DNA of 64,000 bases from Lachnospiraceae bacterium (GTDB lineage Bacteria; Bacillota; Clostridia; Lachnospirales; Lachnospiraceae), in the NCBI GenBank assembly GCA_017469945.1, contig JAFUFI010000025.1, forward strand, positions 1 through 64,000, in the 5' to 3' direction. Below the pieces are notes generated by a model. It ran no database searches and was not told where the DNA came from. It was given only the letters and a program-made list of their open reading frames with translations. Position 1 is the first letter of the stretch, and each line of letters opens with the position of its first letter. The position numbers were made by a program, and so were the translations under genes. This document shows, piece after piece, positions 25,201-33,533 of the stretch.

Positions 25201-25311
25201 AAAAAACCCAGGGCTGCAACCCTGGGTTTTTTGTATGTGAGCACTATAGAAGTAGATCACATAATCACCTTTTTGTACTCATATTTTAAACCCGGCAGTT
25301 ACTAATGTCAA
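25201..25311 (-). promoter_or_regulatory. Promoter plus attenuator-like terminator ahead of the CE2 operon
   Basis: Minus-strand promoter TTGACA (25306-25311), a 17-nt spacer and TAAAAT (25283-25288), giving a start near 25276. The short transcript first meets an inverted repeat TATGTGA/TCACATA (25257-25263 with 25234-25240). Immediately after comes a strong intrinsic terminator: a 13-bp stem with CCCAGGG/CCCTGGG core at 25201-25232 and a U-run. CE2 starts 54 nt later. The terminator also ends the upstream GH130 transcript, but a promoter placed between that gene and the terminator makes an attenuated leader likely. Confidence 0.7.
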
Positions 25312-25323
25312 ATGCATTTATCG

Positions 25324-26493
25324 CTAGCGATTTAGAAGCTCCAAGTTCTTGCGGATAAGCTCACATCTCTGGGCTACGCACTCCACGCTTCTTCCCGGAT
25401 CTTGGGGCGTATTAAATACATAATCCACCAGCTTGTCGATCGTAGTCGTAGCTACGTGCAGCCTTGTATCCGACGATGCGTAGTAAATAAATACCTCGTT
25501 TTTGTCGTTCACAATAGCGCCGTTTGTAAATACTACGTTTGAAACATCTCCTACTCTCTCGCCGCCTCTGGGTCCTATAAGCATTCCTGAAGGCTCAGCG
25601 ATTACCTTTGAAGGATCCTTTAAGTCTGTAGCAAAAGCATAAATGACATACCTCAGTCCCGCTGCGGTATTTCTAACGCCGTGAGCGATATGGATCCAGC
25701 CCTTCTCAGTCTTTATCGGAACAGCGCCCGCGCCGTTTTTAGCTTCCGTGATAGTGTGGTACTTACGAAGAGAGGTCATCTTCTCCTCGTCGATAACAGC
25801 GTGGGTAATATCGTCGCAAAGTCCGAATCCTACTCCTCCGCCGCTTCCTGTCTCGATGAAATCATCCATAGGGCGGGTATAGAAAGCGTACTTTCCGTCA
25901 ACGAACTCGGGATGGAGCACAACATTTCTCTGCTGAGGGGAGCGAAGAGTCTTGAGATTGTCAAGTCTCTCCCATGTCTTTAAGTCCTTAGTACGAACGA
26001 TTCCTGCGGCAGCAGTAGCGGCAGAAAGATCGTTTACGGAAGTATCCTTACTCTCGGAGCAAAAAACGCCGTAGATATAGCCGTCCTCGTGCTGAGTAAT
26101 CCTCATATCGTAGACATTGGTTTCATCCTTGCAGGTATCGGGAAGAAGGATGGGATAGTCCCAGAACTTAAATCCGTCCACACCGTTATCCGACTCGGCA
26201 ACAGCGAAGAAAGACTTTCGATCGTTTCCCTCTACTCTCGCAACAAGATAATACTTTCCGTTAAGATAGATCGCACCGGAGTTAAATGTTGCATTTACTC
26301 CCAGTCTCTCCATAAAGAAGGGATTGGTATCCTTGTTTATGTCGTACATCCATGTCACGGGGATCATCTCCCTCGTAAGCACGGGGTACTCGTATCTGTC
26401 GTAGATTCCGTTATAAAAGTCCGTCTTTTTATTCTTTCTAGAGGTGAGCTCATCCACCTTCTTTTGCAGTTCATAGTACTTTTCGTGAACCAT
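25324..26493 (-). CDS. 4-O-beta-D-mannosyl-D-glucose phosphorylase (GH130_1)
   Basis: A 389-residue GH130 protein. N-terminal helix, then the five-bladed propeller with [23 protein letters not shown] and the proton donor aspartate D129 in NVYDMRIT, equivalent to the catalytic Asp of Bacteroides MGP. Further conserved pieces are [40 protein letters not shown] and the late [14 protein letters not shown]. Length and motifs fit subfamily 1, which phosphorolyses Man-beta-1,4-Glc to mannose-1-phosphate and glucose. It lies directly behind the cellobiose 2-epimerase that makes its substrate (72-nt gap). Ribosome site GGAGA, 9 nt before the ATG. Confidence 0.93.
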   Translation of the reverse strand: MVHEKYYELQKKVDELTSRKNKKTDFYNGIYDRYEYPVLTREMIPVTWMYDINKDTNPFFMERLGVNATFNSGAIYLNGKYYLVARVEGNDRKSFFAVAESDNGVDGFKFWDYPILLPDTCKDETNVYDMRITQHEDGYIYGVFCSESKDTSVNDLSAATAAAGIVRTKDLKTWERLDNLKTLRSPQQRNVVLHPEFVDGKYAFYTRPMDDFIETGSGGGVGFGLCDDITHAVIDEEKMTSLRKYHTITEAKNGAGAVPIKTEKGWIHIAHGVRNTAAGLRYVIYAFATDLKDPSKVIAEPSGMLIGPRGGERVGDVSNVVFTNGAIVNDKNEVFIYYASSDTRLHVATTTIDKLVDYVFNTPQDPGRSVECVAQRCELIRKNLELLNR

Positions 26494-26565
26494 AATAGTT
26501 TCTCCAAATTAACCCTGTGTTAATCTAATAAGTATAAGTCCGTTCCAAGCTTCAATATCAGCAAT

Positions 26566-27801
26566 TTAAACTTCAATTCCGGCAGCTCTCTTCATTACTT
26601 CAAGGCACATACGTCCATTGTGGTAAGGGCATTTCCAGGGCTCAACAATAGGCTTTTTAGGATCCGGCGTACCGTTTTTATCTACCTGTGAAAACCACTC
26701 GCTTCCGCCTCTCTTATCCCAGACATATTCCTTGATGAATTCCCACTCTTTTGCAGCTGCGTCCAGGTATTTACCCTTCGAGTTGTCAGCCAGATATCCG
26801 TTTACAAAGCCGAGAACAGCCTCAGCCTGCACCCACCAGATCCTCCACTCGTTGACTACGCCCTTATCGCATTCGTTCGCAAGGCTTCTTCCGTCAAAGG
26901 CAACCTTATAGATGTTCTCCGTAAGGTCTTTTGTGATGGGATACATCTTCTCCTCGTACTTCTTGTCTCCGAGGATCTTGACTCCTCTGTCCATAAGCCA
27001 GGCAGTCTCAATATCATGACCGTATGAGTGAAGGTCGATTATGGAATTGTAATTTGCATCGAAGAAAACTTCCTGTCTGTGAAGAGCGGGATTGTAGATC
27101 TTGTCGGCGAAAGTATCCATTATCCAGGCAAGCCTCTCGCCTACGTATGAATCCCCTGACACTCTGTAGAGCTCGCTGTACGCCTCGAATACGTGCAAAA
27201 GCGTGTTCATGGTTTTATCTGCCATAACTCCGTTTTCCGAAAGCTTCTCATTTGATTCGGGCTTAAAATCTACAGTCTTAGCCTCAAGATAGCCAATATC
27301 ATCGGTAAAATGCTCCTCTATGATACCCACAAGTCTCTTGGCAAGTTCGAGCGCCTGCCTGTCGCCGATGGCATCATAATAAGAGGCAAGGGCGTATATG
27401 CAAAACGCCTGGTTATAGCAATGCTTAGTGGTATCGGCGGGAGTACCGTCATAATTAACCGACCAGAATACTCCGCCGTATTTTTTGTCAACACATTTAC
27501 TTACAAGGAAATTGTAGGCATGCTTGGCTTCATCCTTTATATCAAGAGCGGTATAACCGTACTTTATAAAGTCACCGTCGGTTATAAGTCCCTTCTTGTA
27601 AAGGAGCAAAACATTGCTGAAAAACCAGGTGATGCGGCTGTTCAATATGCATCCTTTTTCTGCCTTCATATTAAGTTCAAGATCGTACGAAAGCCATCCG
27701 TAATATCCGCCGTACTTATCGTCCCGCATCCCCTTCCAAAAGGGAATGATCGTTTCGAGCAAATGACTTTTCATTTCTTTAGCCAGAATTTCAAGATTCA
27801 T
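26566..27801 (-). CDS. Cellobiose 2-epimerase (AGE family)
   Basis: A 411-residue (alpha/alpha)6-barrel epimerase of the N-acylglucosamine/cellobiose 2-epimerase family. Recognisable pieces include FWKGMRDDKYGGYYGWLSYD near the start, NSRITWFFS, KHCYNQAFCIYALASYY, HSYGHDIETAWLMDRG with a catalytic histidine, and VNEWRIWWVQAEAVLGF near the end. It converts the reducing-end sugar, here Man-Man to Man-Glc, so that the neighbouring GH130_1 phosphorylase can use it. It sits between the two phosphorylase genes (gaps of 38 and 72 nt). The context makes the cellobiose/mannobiose 2-epimerase call stronger than renin-binding or GlcNAc epimerase. Confidence 0.92.
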   Translation of the reverse strand: MNLEILAKEMKSHLLETIIPFWKGMRDDKYGGYYGWLSYDLELNMKAEKGCILNSRITWFFSNVLLLYKKGLITDGDFIKYGYTALDIKDEAKHAYNFLVSKCVDKKYGGVFWSVNYDGTPADTTKHCYNQAFCIYALASYYDAIGDRQALELAKRLVGIIEEHFTDDIGYLEAKTVDFKPESNEKLSENGVMADKTMNTLLHVFEAYSELYRVSGDSYVGERLAWIMDTFADKIYNPALHRQEVFFDANYNSIIDLHSYGHDIETAWLMDRGVKILGDKKYEEKMYPITKDLTENIYKVAFDGRSLANECDKGVVNEWRIWWVQAEAVLGFVNGYLADNSKGKYLDAAAKEWEFIKEYVWDKRGGSEWFSQVDKNGTPDPKKPIVEPWKCPYHNGRMCLEVMKRAAGIEV

Positions 27802-27839
27802 ATTTACCCTGCCTTTCTTTAAACGGAAAGGTTAAAAGA

Positions 27840-28865
27840 TTAGCACTTTCCGAGGTCTGTATCGTTCCAATCTGTGTTGGAATGATCCTTAATGTACTGT
27901 ACAATTTCGTCAAAGTAGCAGAATGCCACACCTACGTAGCTGTCAGCGCATCCGTAGTAAAGAGCGATCTTTCCGCTCTCGGGATCGTGAACAGTAGCGC
28001 AAGGGAAGCAAACATTGGGAACGAATCCTCTTTCCTCATACCACTCTTCGGGAGTAAGAAGGAAGTTCTCGCATCTGTAAAGAACCTTTGAAGGCTCATC
28101 AAGATCAAGGATCGCTCCTCCGATGGAATATACATATCCGTTGCAGGTTCCGCTTACGCCGTGGTAGAAGATAAGCCAGCCTTCGCTTGTCTCGATAGGA
28201 GCAGCACCGCCGCCGATCTTAAGAGACTCCCACCAGAAGCCGTTGCGTCCCATAACGTGTCTGTGATGTCCCCAGTACTCGAGATCGGGGCTCTCGGAAA
28301 TGAAGATATCTCCGAAAGGTGTGTGACCGGAGTCTGAAGGACGGCTGAGCATCTTGTACATACCGTTTATCTTTCTGGGGAAGAGTACCGCATTTCTGTT
28401 GAAAGGAATGAAAGGGCACTCCATCTTGGTCCAGGTCTTGAAATCGGTGGTCTTTGCCATACCGATAGATGCTCCGTAAAAGTCCTGACACCAAATAGCA
28501 TAATATGTATCTTCAACTTTTACAAGTCTGGGATCGTATGCATACTTAGGCATAAAGTCTTCGCCGTTCTCGTCCTTGAAACGGATCTTGTCCTTTTCAA
28601 AATCCCAGTGGATACCGTCTTTACTTCTTCCGAAGTAGATAAAGGAAATGCCGTTTGTCTGTTCTCCGCGGAATACTCCTACGAAAGCTCCTTCGTAAGG
28701 TACTACTGCACTGTTAAAGATACGTGCAACGCCCTCAATGGGGTTACGATTAATAATAGGGTTCTCGGTGTATCTCCAGATAGGTGCGCCGGGCTTAAGG
28801 TCAGCGGGCTTATCCTGCCAGGGAACATTGGGTACTGCGGGTGCAATCATCTTAATTTCGCTCAT
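27840..28865 (-). CDS. beta-1,4-mannooligosaccharide phosphorylase (GH130_2)
   Basis: A 341-residue GH130 protein lacking the extended N-terminal helix of its paralogue two genes downstream. The catalytic aspartate is D111 in YAYDPRL, and conserved pieces include ARIFNSAVVPYEGAFVGVFRG, NRNAVLFPRKINGMYKMLSRP, GGGAAPIETSEGWLIFYHG and ALYYGCADSYVGVAF. This pattern fits subfamily 2 (R. albus RaMP2-like), which phosphorolyses mannooligosaccharides from the non-reducing end, yielding mannose-1-phosphate. First gene of the phosphorylase-epimerase-phosphorylase operon, with a strong AAGGAGATC ribosome site and its own promoter and operator-like palindrome. Confidence 0.9.
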   Translation of the reverse strand: MSEIKMIAPAVPNVPWQDKPADLKPGAPIWRYTENPIINRNPIEGVARIFNSAVVPYEGAFVGVFRGEQTNGISFIYFGRSKDGIHWDFEKDKIRFKDENGEDFMPKYAYDPRLVKVEDTYYAIWCQDFYGASIGMAKTTDFKTWTKMECPFIPFNRNAVLFPRKINGMYKMLSRPSDSGHTPFGDIFISESPDLEYWGHHRHVMGRNGFWWESLKIGGGAAPIETSEGWLIFYHGVSGTCNGYVYSIGGAILDLDEPSKVLYRCENFLLTPEEWYEERGFVPNVCFPCATVHDPESGKIALYYGCADSYVGVAFCYFDEIVQYIKDHSNTDWNDTDLGKC

Positions 28866-29087
28866 TTTGATCTCCTTTTGCTAAATAGGTTGCTTGATTA
28901 TATTTAGTTTCATCCGGTCTCCCAGCGGGCAGACCTTTGTTATAGGTTTAATATACTTTTAAGTAAAAATATAAACAATCGTAATATTGCTTAAATTTAA
29001 AACAATATTTTATATATTCTTACTTAATTTTAACTAATTTATCGGCTAATTTTAGCTTAATAAAAAAATTTCCTTCACCGTTAGCCG
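28866..29087 (-). promoter_or_regulatory. Control region of the mannan phosphorylase operon
   Basis: Minus-strand promoter TTGTTT (28973-28978), a 17-nt spacer and TATATT (28950-28955). Upstream of the -35 lies an AT-rich dyad at 28983-29009: outer arms AATATTG and CAATATT are exact, and 11 of 13 base pairs match overall. This is a candidate operator for the LacI regulator encoded immediately upstream. Near 28922-28932 the leader has a G/C-rich CCCAGCGGG hairpin. No clear terminator follows the LacI gene, so some read-through is likely. Confidence 0.5.
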
Positions 29088-30107
29088 CTATCTGCGCTTC
29101 TTTACACTGTTCTTTACAACAAGGTTTCCCTCAACGACGTGAATGCCCTTACGGTAGGAGGCTCCCGATATCTTTTTAATAAGAACGTTGACTGTCTGCG
29201 CTGCCATCTCGGAAATATCAACCGCATAGGTCGTAATGTCCGTATCGCAAAGCCCCGGGTATACGTAATCGTCATATCCGGCAACGGAAATATCCTCCGG
29301 CACTCTAAAGCCTTCCTTTTCCAGCTTGTTTATAAGTATTCCTGCCGTCAGGTCACAGTTGCAAAAAAAGGCTGTCGGCATATCCTTGGGAAGCTTTAGG
29401 TAATCATCCCCGCCTATGGTTCCGCTTGCGGATTTACGGTCGCCGATCACCCAGTCTTCCCTAAAAGGGATCCCCCGCTCCAAAAGAGCCTTCATATATC
29501 CGAGATACCTGTCCGTGATAGAACCCGTAACGCCTACCGTTCCGACATAAGCGATCCTTGTGTGTCCCATATCTATAAGATAATTGGTCATATGGTATCC
29601 GCCGAAGAAACTGTCCGATATTACGCAATCAGTAGCTCTCTTTTTGTCGGAAAAATCCATAAAGATGACCGGTACGGCAGATTCCTTTAAAAGAAGATTT
29701 AAATACTTCTCACTTAAAGCCCCGATAACAACGACTCCGTCAGCTTTGTTTTCGCTTATTATCTTAGGAAGGATCATCCCGCCTTCCATCTGTTCGCTTA
29801 CCACTTCAAGTATTGAAAAGCAGCCTCTCTCAACTGCGCTCCTTGCCACCTGCTGGTACATCTGTAGATAGAAGGAGTAATCTCCGAGATATCCTTCTCC
29901 GATAAGAACGCCTAAATTGTAGCTTACGTTTTTTTCCTGCTTTTTAGCCGCGGAGGGTTGTACATATCCAAGTTCATCAGCCCTTGCGATTATCCTTTCG
30001 CGCATGCTCTCGCTGACACCTTTTTGTCCCGATAGAGCTTTGGAAACCGTAACAACGCTGACTCCCATCTCTTTAGCTATATCCGCAAGTTTTACACTCT
30101 TTGCCAT
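29088..30107 (-). CDS. LacI-family regulator of the mannan locus
   Basis: 339 residues. N-terminal LacI HTH (VKLADIAKEMGVSVVTVSKALSGQKGVSESMRERI, about 4-38) and a periplasmic-binding-protein-like sensor domain (NLGVLIGEGYLGDYSFYLQMY... ISVAGYDDYVYPGLCDTDITT). The ATG at 30105-30107 shares a base with the GH36 stop (TAATG), so the two are translationally coupled, with AGAGGTGG as ribosome site. An upstream in-frame start inside GH36 is rejected because it lacks a Shine-Dalgarno. From context it probably represses GH36 and the phosphorylase operon in the absence of manno-oligosaccharides. Confidence 0.88.
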   Translation of the reverse strand: MAKSVKLADIAKEMGVSVVTVSKALSGQKGVSESMRERIIARADELGYVQPSAAKKQEKNVSYNLGVLIGEGYLGDYSFYLQMYQQVARSAVERGCFSILEVVSEQMEGGMILPKIISENKADGVVVIGALSEKYLNLLLKESAVPVIFMDFSDKKRATDCVISDSFFGGYHMTNYLIDMGHTRIAYVGTVGVTGSITDRYLGYMKALLERGIPFREDWVIGDRKSASGTIGGDDYLKLPKDMPTAFFCNCDLTAGILINKLEKEGFRVPEDISVAGYDDYVYPGLCDTDITTYAVDISEMAAQTVNVLIKKISGASYRKGIHVVEGNLVVKNSVKKRR

Positions 30108-32320
30108 TAATCCACCTCTGTTAAATGAATAAGCTTTGACTTGTAATCTCCCCAAAGGTTAGAAACAAGGATTCCCGCTTCCATAATCGTCTTTCCGAGA
30201 AGCTTCGTCTCCTCTCCCTCGATTCGGTACTTTGCATCCGGTTTAAGGCCAGCAAGTCGTATCAGTCTGCTGTGGTAATTTGGGCGGCCCACAACCTGCA
30301 CAAAAGTAAAGAGGGCCTCCGACTTATCCTTACTTACAACTCCGTAGCAATCGTAATATCTGTTCTCTCTGTAGGAAGCAATGCGGTAATAATCGCCGCT
30401 GCGTACAAGGCTGTGGTACTTGTGGTACATGGCAGTCTGCTCAGGAATCATGTTCCTATCCTCTTCCGGGATCTTTGTTATATCAAGTTCATAACCAAAG
30501 GTTCCCGCAAGGGCTACATGTCCTCTTGTTTCAAACGGAGTCACCCTTCCTACGGTATGGTTCGGGCAATCGGATACATGGGCGCCCATACTTGAAAGAG
30601 GATAAATAAGAGCCGTTCCTTCCTGGATTCCCAACCTTTCTATCGCGTCCGTATCATCAGAGCACCAGATCTGTGGTCCGTAGTAAAGCATTCCGGCATC
30701 AAATCTTGCTCCTCCTCCGGAGCAGTTTTCGAGAAGAAGATTCGGGAACTCTGTAACAAGCCTTTCCTGCAATTCATATACCGCAAGGACAAATCTGTGG
30801 AATATCTCTCCCTGATTATCCTTATCAAGTCCTAAACTTCCAAGGTCGGTAAGCTGTCTGTTCATATCCCACTTTAAATACTCGATATTTGCTGAAGAAA
30901 GTACAGTTTTTATACTGTTCCAGGTGTGTTCAAGTACTTCAGGCCTCGTAAGGTCTAAAACAAACTGATTCCTTGACCTTGTCCCTACTCTGTTAGGAAC
31001 AGCAAAGGCCCAGTCGGGATGAGCTCTGTAAAGGTCCGAATCCGGAGATATCATCTCCGGCTCCATCCAGATACCGAACTTAAGGCCGATCTTGTTTACT
31101 TCATCTACAAGGTGCTTAAGACCTCCGGGAAGTTTTTTCTCGTTGACATTCCAGTCACCTAAGGATGTATTATCATCGTTTCTTACGCCAAACCATCCGT
31201 CGTCCATTACCAGCATCTCTATGCCGGACTTCTTGGCCTGTCTTGCGATATCAAGAAGCTTTTCCGTATTAAAATCAAAATATGTAGCTTCCCAGTTGTT
31301 GATAAGTATCGGTCTTTCCTTGTCCTTATAAGGGCTGCGGATCAAATGATTTCTGTAAAGATCATGGTATGTACGGCTCATTTTTCCGAGTCCGCCATCT
31401 GAATAAACCATAGCTACCTCAGGCGTCTGGAAGCTCTCTCCTGCCTTAAGCTCCCACTTAAAGCCTATCGGACTGATCCCCATTATTACCCTTACGGAAT
31501 CAAACTGACTCTTTTCAACCTGAGCAAGGAAATTTCCGGAGTAAATAAAGCTAAATCCATAAACCCTTCCGGATTCCTGTGTTGCGCCACTCTCAACAAG
31601 CGCCATAAAGGGATGCTCCTGATGGGAAGATTCTCCCTTGACCGAGCCTACGCTCGTCTTTCCGTAGCCGATGGGTCTAAAGTCCATCTGGCGCTCTCTT
31701 GCCCAGGATCCGTGCAAAGTAAGGAGTTCAAAGTTCTCGCTGTCCATATCAAGAGAAGTGCTCATCACCTTGGTAAGAAAAATATCCTTACCCGATTCGT
31801 TAACAATCTTTACGCTTCTTATAAGCGCATCGCTGTCTTCAAATATGGTATATTTTAAAACTGCCTTTAAGCTAAGTGTTTTGTCCGATGCATATATTTC
31901 AAGGCTCTTTGCCTTTGCACCGCTTTTACCGTCAAGAGATCCCCCATTTTCAAATGTCTGCGGAAGTCCGTCTATCTTGTCCTTGCCGTCATAGATCCTG
32001 AAATCGTCATAGGTAAAATTAACAGCTCTGTGTCCCTCGGCGTCAATGATCTCGATAGCTCCATCTCTGTAATCTCCCAGCCCGTTTCCCGGAAATTCGC
32101 AGGGAAATGTATCCATAAATGAGCCTCTGTCCCTGTTATTTTTCGAAGGTACAAAAGGAGGCTCCGCTGTTCTCATCAGATAAAGAGGCTCTTCCTCCAA
32201 CTTTGTTCCATAGTATGCATGTCCGATGAACCCCTCTTCATCGCAGATTGCTATACAGTATGATGTATTCTCAGTATCAAGCTTAAAGCTTCTGTTTTTC
32301 TCGTTATATGTTATATTCAT
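30107..32320 (-). CDS. GH36 alpha-galactosidase
   Basis: About 737 residues, the normal size of bacterial GH36 group I enzymes. N-terminal beta-supersandwich (SYCIAICDEEGFIGHAYYG), then the TIM barrel with VMDDGWFG, the nucleophile D485 in YLKWDMNR and the acid/base D555 in WCSDDTDA, plus ENCSGGGARFD. It removes alpha-1,6-galactose from galactomanno-oligosaccharides (or raffinose-type sugars). ATG at 32320 is chosen: GGAGG lies 8 nt upstream and the protein then begins like its homologues. An ATG at 32365 with GGGAGG is a viable alternative adding 15 residues. No signal peptide. Overlaps the LacI gene by one base. Confidence 0.93.
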   Translation of the reverse strand: MNITYNEKNRSFKLDTENTSYCIAICDEEGFIGHAYYGTKLEEEPLYLMRTAEPPFVPSKNNRDRGSFMDTFPCEFPGNGLGDYRDGAIEIIDAEGHRAVNFTYDDFRIYDGKDKIDGLPQTFENGGSLDGKSGAKAKSLEIYASDKTLSLKAVLKYTIFEDSDALIRSVKIVNESGKDIFLTKVMSTSLDMDSENFELLTLHGSWARERQMDFRPIGYGKTSVGSVKGESSHQEHPFMALVESGATQESGRVYGFSFIYSGNFLAQVEKSQFDSVRVIMGISPIGFKWELKAGESFQTPEVAMVYSDGGLGKMSRTYHDLYRNHLIRSPYKDKERPILINNWEATYFDFNTEKLLDIARQAKKSGIEMLVMDDGWFGVRNDDNTSLGDWNVNEKKLPGGLKHLVDEVNKIGLKFGIWMEPEMISPDSDLYRAHPDWAFAVPNRVGTRSRNQFVLDLTRPEVLEHTWNSIKTVLSSANIEYLKWDMNRQLTDLGSLGLDKDNQGEIFHRFVLAVYELQERLVTEFPNLLLENCSGGGARFDAGMLYYGPQIWCSDDTDAIERLGIQEGTALIYPLSSMGAHVSDCPNHTVGRVTPFETRGHVALAGTFGYELDITKIPEEDRNMIPEQTAMYHKYHSLVRSGDYYRIASYRENRYYDCYGVVSKDKSEALFTFVQVVGRPNYHSRLIRLAGLKPDAKYRIEGEETKLLGKTIMEAGILVSNLWGDYKSKLIHLTEVD

Positions 32321-32579
32321 CAAATAATCCTCCGGGTGATATACCTGTAATATGGGTAGATCCATACAACCTCCCATAAAACAAATATATCGCCATCCAT
32401 AAGATGACGATATACTAAATTCTAACAATTTTTAACTTATTTTTTAGTTAAATTTACTTTGGCACTTGGTAATATTACCAATTATACTTTCTATACAAAA
32501 AATTTATCGTATTTTAATACTATTTCTTTCCGTAATCAGATATAATTAATACAACTATTGATATTATGGAGGAAAGCCC
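32321..32579. promoter_or_regulatory. Divergent control region between GH36 and DUF3737
   Basis: A perfect 16-bp palindrome, TTGGTAATATTACCAA (32466-32481), lies within the 18-nt spacer of a plus-strand promoter (TTGGCA at 32460-32465, TATACT at 32484-32489) for DUF3737. Two further dyads are present: TTTAACT/AGTTAAA (32431-32452) and a TATATCGCCATC/GATGACGATATA hairpin (32386-32414, 11 of 12 pairs) in the GH36 leader. The palindrome is a strong operator candidate. A clear GH36 promoter was not singled out. Confidence 0.55.
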
Positions 32580-33452
32580 ATGCAAAACGTTACCAGGGAA
32601 AATCTTTTCGGAGAAAGAGCCCTTTTTAACTCAAATGATCTGCACATAACAGAATGCGTTTTTGACAATGGTGAAAGCCCCTTAAAAGAAAGTTCAAATA
32701 TAGAAATCGACGAATGCCTTTTCCGTTGGAAGTACCCTCTTTGGTACTGTAACAATATAAAGGCAGACAGATGTACTTTTTTTGATATGGCCAGAGCCGG
32801 CATTTGGTACACCAAAAATATCGAGGTCAAAAACACCGTATACCAGGCCCCTAAGGGATTCAGACGCTGCGATAATCTGACTTTGGAGAATGTTGCCTTT
32901 ACACACGCTCTTGAGACCCTTTGGTCTTGCAATGATGTAAAGATTAAAGACGTTACCGTCAAAGGCGATTATTTTGCTATGAACTGCTCCAATATGGAGA
33001 TTAATAACCTTACTCTGGACGGAAACTATAGCTTCGACGGTGTAAAGAATATGACGATCCGCAATTCCCATCTTATCTCAAAGGATGCCTTTTGGAATAC
33101 CGAGAACGTTACAGTCTACGACTCGTTCATTACAGGTGAATACTTAGGATGGAACGCTAAAAATCTTACTTTGGTAAACTGCGTGATTGAGAGCTTACAG
33201 GGTATGTGTTATGTAGACAATCTTGTTATGAAGGATTGTAAGCTCTTTAATACAAATCTTGCTTTTGAGTACTCTAATGTTAATGCCGAGATTACCGGCG
33301 ATGTTATCAGCGTACTCAATCCCAAAAGCGGAACCATTAAGGCAGAGCACATAGGAGAGCTCATCATCGAAAAAGACAAGATCGATCCTTCCGCTACCAA
33401 TATTATCTGCGACGCGATCGATAAACATTCCGACCACCCGGTTTATGATTGA
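32580..33452 (+). CDS. DUF3737 family right-handed beta-helix protein
   Basis: A 290-residue protein composed almost entirely of short repeating strands of the form 'N-hydrophobic-x-hydrophobic-x-N/D-x' (HITECVFDNGES, IEIDECLFRWKYPLWYCNNIKADRCTFFDMA, and so on), a right-handed beta-helix. It matches DUF3737 proteins of Firmicutes and Bacteroidetes; function unknown. Repeats contain WYCNN and WSCND-like turns. It is cytoplasmic by sequence (no signal peptide). A GGAGG ribosome site precedes the ATG and an intrinsic terminator follows before malY, 81 nt downstream. This family is often encoded next to MalY/PatB-type aminotransferases, as here. Confidence 0.85.
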   Translation: MQNVTRENLFGERALFNSNDLHITECVFDNGESPLKESSNIEIDECLFRWKYPLWYCNNIKADRCTFFDMARAGIWYTKNIEVKNTVYQAPKGFRRCDNLTLENVAFTHALETLWSCNDVKIKDVTVKGDYFAMNCSNMEINNLTLDGNYSFDGVKNMTIRNSHLISKDAFWNTENVTVYDSFITGEYLGWNAKNLTLVNCVIESLQGMCYVDNLVMKDCKLFNTNLAFEYSNVNAEITGDVISVLNPKSGTIKAEHIGELIIEKDKIDPSATNIICDAIDKHSDHPVYD

Positions 33453-33473
33453 TTACAGACATTTAGATTTCTT

Positions 33474-33503
33474 AAACCTCTTCAGACGCTGAAGAGGTTT
33501 TTG
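33474..33503 (+). terminator. Intrinsic terminator between DUF3737 and malY
   Basis: A perfect 12-bp stem, AAACCTCTTCAG (33474-33485) with CTGAAGAGGTTT (33489-33500), a 3-nt loop and a short T-tail. It lies 22 nt after the DUF3737 stop and 34 nt before malY, so malY expression would depend on read-through or a promoter hidden in the short gap. Confidence 0.8.
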
Positions 33504-33533
33504 ATTAATCAGTTTTTATAGAGAGAGAAAATA

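Noticed and set aside
25324..28865. Considering the two GH130 genes as duplicates
   Set aside because: They differ in length, N-terminus and motifs (subfamily 1 versus 2) and have complementary roles in the same pathway.
30108..30155. Longer LacI start inside the GH36 gene
   Set aside because: Adds 16 residues without a ribosome site; the TAATG overlap with AGAGGTGG upstream is the typical arrangement.
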